From NCBI RefSeq assembly GCF_014779715.1, contig NZ_JACXYU010000013.1:84986-148985 (forward strand): 64,000 nt of DNA. Reading direction: 5' to 3'. Under the pieces are notes generated by a model, which was not told the origin of the DNA, ran no database searches, and saw nothing but the letters and a program-made list of their open reading frames with translations. Of the stretch, positions 58,856 to 64,000 are shown piece after piece (position 1 is the first letter of the stretch; every line of letters begins with the position of its first letter). The stretch comes from Streptomyces chumphonensis. Lineage in GTDB: Bacteria > Actinomycetota > Actinomycetes > Streptomycetales > Streptomycetaceae. The translations under genes and the position numbers were made by a program.

Positions 58856-59839
58856 TCAGGACGTCGGGCCGACGGGGGCCTGCGGGAGGTCGGCGGGGGT
58901 GACGCCGCCGGCGGGGGACGGCCGGCGGCGCCGGGCCTCCCGCAGCGCGGTCCGGTTGCGCCGGGCGGTGCGCAGGGCGTCGAAGGTCAGCACGCACAGC
59001 GCCACCCACACCAGCAGGAACCCGGCCCAGCGCTCGGGCGGCATCCGCTCGTCGAAGGCGAGCAGCCCCAGCAGGAACATGAAGGTGGGCGCGAGGTACT
59101 GGAGCAGGCCGATGGTGGAGAGCGGCACCCGCATCGCGGCCGCGCCGAAGAGGATCAGCGGCAGGGCCGTCGCCAGGCCGGCACCGGCGAGCAGCAGGGC
59201 GTGCGGCAGGCCCTCGGTGGTGAACGTCGACTCGCCGCGCCCGCCGAGGAACAGCAGGAAGCCGAGGGCGGGGAGGAACTGGAGCAGAGAGTCGGCGGTG
59301 AAGCCCTCCAGGCCGTCGAGCCTGGTCTGCTTCTTCACGAGGCTGTAGGTCGCGAAGGTGACGGCCAGCGTCAGGGAGATCCAGGGCACCTCGCCGTAGG
59401 CGACGGTCATGACGGCCACGGCCGCCGCGCCGATGCCGACGGCCGTCCACTGCAAGGGCCGCAGCCGCTCGCGCAGGACGACGACGCCGATCGCGATGGT
59501 GACGAGGGGGTTGATGAAGTAGCCGAGTGACGCCTCCAGCACCCGCTCCTCGGTGACGGCCCAGATGAACAGGTACCAGTTGACCGATATCAGGGTGGCG
59601 GAGACGGCGACGAGCCCGAGCCGCTTGGGCCTGCGGAACAGCGCGCCGATCCACGCCCAGCGGCGCACGGCGAGCAGGATCAGGGCGGCCGTCGGCAGCG
59701 ACCACACCATGCGGTGCGCCATCACCTCGGCGGCGGACGTGGACTGGAGCAGGTGCCAGTACAGGGGCAGGAGCCCCCACATGCCGTACGCGGCGAACCC
59801 GTACAGGAGCCCGGTGCGGGTCTCGCTCGTGGACGACAA
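58856..59839 (-). CDS. RarD-like EamA-family transporter
   Basis: 327 residues and ten predicted membrane helices in two EamA halves, with the RarD-type opening RTGLLYGFAAYGMWGLLPLYWHLL, SVNWYLFIWAVTEERVLEASLGYFINPLVTIAIGVVVLRERLRPLQW, and GLLQYLAPTFMFLLGLLAFDERMPPERWAGFLLVWVAL. Probable metabolite or drug exporter. TTG 59839 is chosen because GGAGGAGG lies 5 nt upstream and the N-terminus then matches RarD length; ATG 59869 and GTG 59890 lack good sites. Confidence 0.85.
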   Translation of the reverse strand: MSSTSETRTGLLYGFAAYGMWGLLPLYWHLLQSTSAAEVMAHRMVWSLPTAALILLAVRRWAWIGALFRRPKRLGLVAVSATLISVNWYLFIWAVTEERVLEASLGYFINPLVTIAIGVVVLRERLRPLQWTAVGIGAAAVAVMTVAYGEVPWISLTLAVTFATYSLVKKQTRLDGLEGFTADSLLQFLPALGFLLFLGGRGESTFTTEGLPHALLLAGAGLATALPLILFGAAAMRVPLSTIGLLQYLAPTFMFLLGLLAFDERMPPERWAGFLLVWVALCVLTFDALRTARRNRTALREARRRRPSPAGGVTPADLPQAPVGPTS

Positions 59840-59993
59840 CGCTGCCTCCTCCGTCAAGGTGCTGCTCATGATGAAGGTAACGCCCGGCACACCCCCTTGT
59901 CATTCCCGTAATGAGCAGACACTCATGACGCCCGTCACGCCCGCCCCGGCGGCCGGTCCGCGCCCGGCCCCGGGTGCCGGGGCACGACGTGCG

Positions 59994-60024
59994 GCGGCCC
60001 GTACCCCGGTGGGGCACGGGCCGC
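59994..60024 (-). terminator. Terminator hairpin after korB
   Basis: GCGGCCCGT (59994-60002) with ACGGGCCGC (60016-60024), plus internal CCCC/GGGG pairing, 20 bp past the korB stop on the - strand. Confidence 0.6.
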
Positions 60025-60043
60025 GTCGCGGTGGTGCGGAGGG

Positions 60044-61141
60044 TCAGCCGACGACCGTCCAGGTGTCCTTGCCGTGCAGCAGTGAGGACAGGTCGCCCTT
60101 GCCGTTCTGCTCGACGGCCTGTTCCAGCTGGTCGGCCATGAGCGTGTCGTACACCGGCCGCCGCACGCTGCGCAGGACGCCGATCGGCGTGTGGTGCAGA
60201 GTGTCCGGGTCGGCCAGACGCGACAGGGCGAACGCCGTCGCGGGTGAGGCGTCGTGCGCGTCGTGGACGAGTACGCCGTCCGTGCCGTGCGTGGCGACGT
60301 CCACGATCCGCAGCTCGCCGGTGGCCGCGTCGCGCACGACGCCCCGGGAGCCGAGGCCGTCCTCCGCCGGGGTGCCGAACCGGATCGGCTGCCCGTGCTC
60401 CAGCCGGATCACCGCCTCGACCGCCTGCTGCTTGTCCTTGAGCACCTCGAAGGCGCCGTCGTTGAAGATGTTGCAGTTCTGGTAGATCTCCACCAGCGCC
60501 GTGCCCGGGTGCTCGGCGGCCTGGCGCAGGACCTCGGTCAGGTGCTGGCGGTCGGAGTCCACGGTGCGGGCCACGAAGGACGCCTCGGCGCCGATCGCCA
60601 GGGAGACCGGGTTGAAGGGCGCGTCCAGCGAGCCCATCGGCGTCGACTTGGTGATCTTCCCGGCCTCGGAGGTCGGGCTGTACTGGCCCTTGGTGAGACC
60701 GTAGATCCGGTTGTTGAACAGCAGGATCTTGAGGTTGACGTTGCGCCGCAGGGCGTGGATCAGGTGGTTGCCGCCGATGGACAGGGCGTCGCCGTCACCG
60801 GTGACGACCCACACCGACAGGTCGCGGCGGCTGGTGGCCAGGCCCGTCGCGATGGACGGGGCGCGGCCGTGGATCGAGTGCATCCCGTAGGTGTTCATGT
60901 AGTACGGGAAGCGCGAGGAGCAGCCGATGCCGGAGATGAAGACGATGTTCTCCTTCGCCAGCCCGAGCTGGGGGAGGAACCCCTGCACGGCGGCGAGGAC
61001 GGCGTAGTCACCGCAGCCGGGGCACCAGCGGACCTCCTGGTCGGACTTGAAGTCCTTGGCGGTCTGCTTGGCGTCGGCCGTGGGCACCAGCGACAGCGCG
61101 TGTGACGCGGACGCCGGGCCCCCCGTGAGGACGTCAGCCAT
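60044..61141 (-). CDS. korB: 2-oxoacid:ferredoxin oxidoreductase beta subunit (KorB type)
   Basis: 365 residues. Carries thiamine diphosphate and a 4Fe-4S cluster: WCPGCGDYAVLAAVQ and SGIGCSSRFPYY (Cys ligands), the TPP/Mg motif GDGDALSIGGNHLIHALRRN, and CNIFNDGAFEVL with the last Cys. With KorA it decarboxylates 2-oxoglutarate to succinyl-CoA with ferredoxin as acceptor; the actinobacterial KorAB pair is oxygen-tolerant. Overlaps korA by 8 bp. Confidence 0.92.
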   Translation of the reverse strand: MADVLTGGPASASHALSLVPTADAKQTAKDFKSDQEVRWCPGCGDYAVLAAVQGFLPQLGLAKENIVFISGIGCSSRFPYYMNTYGMHSIHGRAPSIATGLATSRRDLSVWVVTGDGDALSIGGNHLIHALRRNVNLKILLFNNRIYGLTKGQYSPTSEAGKITKSTPMGSLDAPFNPVSLAIGAEASFVARTVDSDRQHLTEVLRQAAEHPGTALVEIYQNCNIFNDGAFEVLKDKQQAVEAVIRLEHGQPIRFGTPAEDGLGSRGVVRDAATGELRIVDVATHGTDGVLVHDAHDASPATAFALSRLADPDTLHHTPIGVLRSVRRPVYDTLMADQLEQAVEQNGKGDLSSLLHGKDTWTVVG

Positions 61142-63020
61142 GGTCGATGGCCTCCTTGATGACGGTGGCGAGCTGCTCGGCCTTGAAGGGGAGGCCGCGG
61201 ACCTGCGTGAAGGGCTGGGCGTCGACGAGGTACGTCGCGCGCAACAGCATGGTGAGCTGCCCGAGGTTCATCTCGGGCACGATCACCTTGTCGTAGCGCT
61301 TGAGCACCGCGCCGAGGTTCGCGGGGAACGGGTTCAGGTGCCGCAGGTGGGCCTGCGCGACGGCGCCGCCCTCCCGCCGCACCCGGCGCACCGCCGCGGT
61401 GATGGGCCCGTACGTCGAGCCCCAGCCGAGGATGAGCACCCGTGCCGCGCCGTCCGCGTCGTCGACCTCCAGGTCGGGGACGTCGACGCCGTCGACCTTG
61501 GCCTGCCGGGTGCGGACCATGAAGTCGTGGTTGGCCGGGTCGTAGGAGATGTTCCCCGAGCCGTCCTGCTTCTCGATGCCGCCGATGCGGTGCTCCAGAC
61601 CCGGCGTGCCGGGAACGGCCCACGGCCGGGCGAGCGTCCCCTCGTCGCGCTTGTAGGGCCAGAACACCTCGGTGCCGTCGTCCAGCGTGTGGTTCGTGCT
61701 CGTGGCGAACTGGGTGCGCAGGTCGGGCAGTTCGTCGGCCTCCGGGACGCGCCACGGCTCGGAGCCGTTGGCCAGGTAGCCGTCGGAGAGGAGGAAGACG
61801 GGGGTGCGGTAGGTGAGGGCGATGCGCGCCGCGTCGAGCGCCGCCGTGAAGCAGTCGGCCGGGGTGGCCGGGGCCACGATCGGCACCGGCGCCTCGCCGT
61901 TGCGGCCGTACATGGCCTGGAGCAGGTCGGCCTGCTCGGTCTTGGTGGGCAGGCCCGTCGAGGGGCCGCCGCGCTGGATGTCGATGATCAGCAGCGGCAG
62001 CTCCAGGGAGACCGCGAGCCCGATCGTCTCGGACTTCAGCGCCACGCCGGGGCCGGAGGTCGTCGTCACCGCGAGCGCACCGCCGAAGGCGGCGCCGAGC
62101 GCGGCGCCGATGCCGGCGATCTCGTCCTCGGCCTGGAACGTCCGCACGCCGAAGTTCTTGTGCTTGCTCAGCTCGTGCAGGATGTCGGAGGCCGGGGTGA
62201 TCGGGTACGAGCCCAGGTACAGCGGGAGGTCCGCCTGTTGAGACGCGGCGATCAGTCCGTAAGACAGCGCGAGGTTGCCGGAGATGTTCCGGTAGGTGCC
62301 GGCGGGGAACGCCTGCGCCGCCGGGGCCACTTCGTAGGAGACGGCGAAGTCCTCGGTCGTCTCACCGAAGTTCCAGCCCGCGCGGAAGGCCGCGACGTTG
62401 GCCTCGGCGATCTCCGGCTTCCTGGCGAACTTCGTCCGCAGGAACCGCTCCGTGCCCTCGGTGGGCCGGTGGTACATCCACGACAGCAGGCCGAGGGCGA
62501 ACATGTTCTTCGAGCGCCCGGCCTCCTTGCGGCCGAGGTCGAAGCCCTTGAGCGCCTCCACCGTCAGCGTCGTGAGCGGCACCGGGTGGACGGAGTAGCC
62601 GTCCAGCGAGCCGTCCTCCAGGGGGCTCGCGGCGTACCCGACCTTGGCCATCGCGCGCTTGCTGAACTCGTCGGTGTTGACGATGATCTCCGCGCCGCGC
62701 GGCAGGTCGGCGATGTTCGCCTTGAGCGCGGCGGGGTTCATCGCCACCAGGACGTTCGGCGCGTCGCCGGGCGTCAGGATGTCGTGGTCGGCGAAGTGGA
62801 GCTGGAAGGACGAGACGCCGGGCAGCGTCCCGGCGGGCGCGCGGATCTCGGCCGGGAAGTTCGGCAGCGTGGAGAGGTCGTTGCCGAACGACGCCGTCTC
62901 CGAGGTGAAGCGGTCCCCCGTGAGCTGCATGCCGTCGCCGGAGTCCCCCGCGAACCGGATGACGACCCGGTCCAAACGCCGTACTTCCTTGGCGTTCTCA
63001 TGGCTGACCTGACTGGTCAC
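61134..63020 (-). CDS. korA: 2-oxoacid:ferredoxin oxidoreductase alpha subunit (KorA type)
   Basis: 628 residues with a fused gamma-type domain at the N-terminus (VVIRFAGDSGDGMQLTGDRFTSE, LPNFPAEIRAPAGTLPGVSSFQLHFADHDI) and an alpha domain (NISGNLALSYGLIAASQQADLPLYLGSYPITPASDILHELSKH, GIGAALGAAFGGALAVTTTSGPGVALKSE, LPLLIIDIQRGGPSTGLPTKTEQADLLQAMYGRNGE). It binds CoA and the oxoacid with KorB. GAGGGAGGTCC precedes GTG 63020. Confidence 0.93.
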   Translation of the reverse strand: MTSQVSHENAKEVRRLDRVVIRFAGDSGDGMQLTGDRFTSETASFGNDLSTLPNFPAEIRAPAGTLPGVSSFQLHFADHDILTPGDAPNVLVAMNPAALKANIADLPRGAEIIVNTDEFSKRAMAKVGYAASPLEDGSLDGYSVHPVPLTTLTVEALKGFDLGRKEAGRSKNMFALGLLSWMYHRPTEGTERFLRTKFARKPEIAEANVAAFRAGWNFGETTEDFAVSYEVAPAAQAFPAGTYRNISGNLALSYGLIAASQQADLPLYLGSYPITPASDILHELSKHKNFGVRTFQAEDEIAGIGAALGAAFGGALAVTTTSGPGVALKSETIGLAVSLELPLLIIDIQRGGPSTGLPTKTEQADLLQAMYGRNGEAPVPIVAPATPADCFTAALDAARIALTYRTPVFLLSDGYLANGSEPWRVPEADELPDLRTQFATSTNHTLDDGTEVFWPYKRDEGTLARPWAVPGTPGLEHRIGGIEKQDGSGNISYDPANHDFMVRTRQAKVDGVDVPDLEVDDADGAARVLILGWGSTYGPITAAVRRVRREGGAVAQAHLRHLNPFPANLGAVLKRYDKVIVPEMNLGQLTMLLRATYLVDAQPFTQVRGLPFKAEQLATVIKEAIDHG

Positions 63021-63072
63021 GTGCTAGGACCTCCCTCGGGCCGGCGGGCTCACCGCCCATCGTACGTGCGCG

Positions 63073-63098
63073 TTAGGTTGACCTTCGTAAGGCTGACC
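63073..63098. promoter_or_regulatory. Direct repeats in the korA upstream region
   Basis: TTAGGTTGACC (63073-63083) and TAAGGCTGACC (63088-63098) are direct repeats starting 15 bp apart, about 50-80 bp upstream of the korA start. The half-site TTAGGTT recalls the actinobacterial iron-box (IdeR/DmdR), but the full 19-bp pattern is not met. Confidence 0.35.
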
Positions 63099-63233
63099 GC
63101 ATCGTGGACACGATAATGAGACACCGTGCCACCCGCGCCCGACGGCGTGCCGTCAACCCCCCGAAGGGGCTCGTCGTACGAACTGCCAGTCTGACCGGCA
63201 GGGATTGAGCCCGCCTTCATTGTGGGCGGAGAC

Positions 63234-63905
63234 CTACGACCGGAGATAGGTGAGGACCGCGAGCACCCGACGGTGATCTCCGTCACTCGGCGCCAGCCCC
63301 AGCTTCATGAAGATGTTGCCGACGTGCTTCTCCACCGCACCGTCGCTCACCACCAGCTGCCGCGCCACGGCCGCGTTCGTGCGCCCCTCGGCCATCAGCC
63401 CCAGCACCTCCCGCTCCCGGGGCGTCAGCCCGGCCAGGACGTCCTGCTTGCGGCTGCGGCCCAGCAGCTGCGCCACCACCTCCGGGTCCAGCGCCGTGCC
63501 GCCCTCCGCCACCCGGGTGACCGCGTCCACGAAGTCGCCCACCTCCGCCACCCGGTCCTTGAGCAGATACCCCACCCCGCGCGTCGAGCCGGCCAGCAGC
63601 TCGGTGGCGTACTGCTCCTCGACGTACTGCGACAGGACGAGCACCCCCAGGTCGGGGAACTCCTCCCGCAGCTCCACCGACGCCCGCAGCCCCTCGTCCG
63701 TGTGCGTCGGCGGCATCCGCACGTCCGCCACCACCACGTCCGGCAGCCCCTCCGCCCCGGCCAACGCGCGCACCGTCCGGCGCAGCGCCTCGCCGTCCGC
63801 CACCCCGGCGACCACCGCGTGGCCGCGGTCGGTCAGCAGCCGCGTCAGCCCCTCGCGCAGCAGCACCGAGTCCTCGGCGATCACCACACGCACGCTCTTC
63901 CCCAT
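63234..63905 (-). CDS. NarL/LuxR-family response regulator
   Basis: 223 residues. Receiver domain with acidic pair E11-D12, phosphoacceptor D61 (VVVADVRMP) and the Lys in YLLKDRV; C-terminal LuxR helix-turn-helix LTPREREVLGLMAEGRTNAAVARQLVVSDGAVEKHVGNIFMKLGL. ATG 63905 has AGGGAACG upstream; ATG 63959 would add 18 residues of low-complexity sequence. Its partner histidine kinase is probably encoded just beyond the window edge upstream. Confidence 0.92.
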   Translation of the reverse strand: MGKSVRVVIAEDSVLLREGLTRLLTDRGHAVVAGVADGEALRRTVRALAGAEGLPDVVVADVRMPPTHTDEGLRASVELREEFPDLGVLVLSQYVEEQYATELLAGSTRGVGYLLKDRVAEVGDFVDAVTRVAEGGTALDPEVVAQLLGRSRKQDVLAGLTPREREVLGLMAEGRTNAAVARQLVVSDGAVEKHVGNIFMKLGLAPSDGDHRRVLAVLTYLRS

Positions 63906-64000
63906 CGTTCCCTGCCCTCGCCCCTGGCCGTTCTGCCGTCCTGCTGCCGTCGCCAGCATTCCAGAACGACGGCCCCGCCCCCACCGCCCGGCCTCACTCC

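Overview
The window is chromosomal DNA of a high-GC actinomycete, almost certainly Streptomyces or a close relative. The signs are the G/C-rich third codon positions, GTG and TTG starts, 4-bp ATGA/GTGA gene overlaps, TAnnnT -10 boxes (several leaderless), and a gene order I recall from Streptomyces (acyl-CoA ligase, cold-shock gene, mqnA, kinase, mqnC, menG, nuoA-N, polyprenyl synthase, korAB). No rRNA, tRNA, intact IS or CRISPR array was seen.

Layout. 0.1-8.6 kb: acyl-CoA synthetase, small His-rich, DinB, secreted and stress proteins, an unassigned 0.7-kb gap, then an ABC exporter pair. 8.7-16.6 kb: csp gene with a structured leader, then futalosine-pathway menaquinone genes mqnA and mqnC, a Ser/Thr kinase, menG and a MenJ-like quinone side-chain reductase. 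16.7-22.3 kb: stress and regulatory genes (HxlR/RidA, NlpC/P60, Hsp20 with its regulator, two DUF2267 genes, a CmtR-like ArsR/CDF metal pair). 22.4-40.1 kb: respiratory complex I. 40-46 kb: twin lipoproteins, fumarylacetoacetase, long-chain polyprenyl synthase, questin-oxidase-like protein, XRE/DUF397 pair. 46-59 kb: two ABC systems and an accessory stretch with three unrecognised proteins. 59-64 kb: RarD, KorAB, response regulator.

Most unusual feature. The complex I operon lacks nuoD at its normal place. Between nuoC and nuoE there is only a 15-codon in-frame scar (MSNIPQATEMGGVDR) that keeps both translational overlaps. A full-length nuoD stands alone 2.4 kb upstream of nuoA. It is preceded by a diverged copy of the nuoA leader, including the -10 box and a Rex-type operator, joined to a copy of the last codons of nuoC. 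This looks like a partial operon duplication, or acquisition of a foreign copy, followed by complementary deletions, so that a core subunit now has its own copy of the operon's redox-responsive control region.

How the genes work together. MqnA, MqnC, MenG, the MenJ-like reductase and the polyprenyl synthase all contribute to menaquinone, which is the electron acceptor of NuoA-N. KorAB supplies reduced ferredoxin and succinyl-CoA in central metabolism. The rest are mostly regulatory, envelope, stress and transport genes. All statements rest on reading the sequence and on recalled family knowledge; no database search was run.
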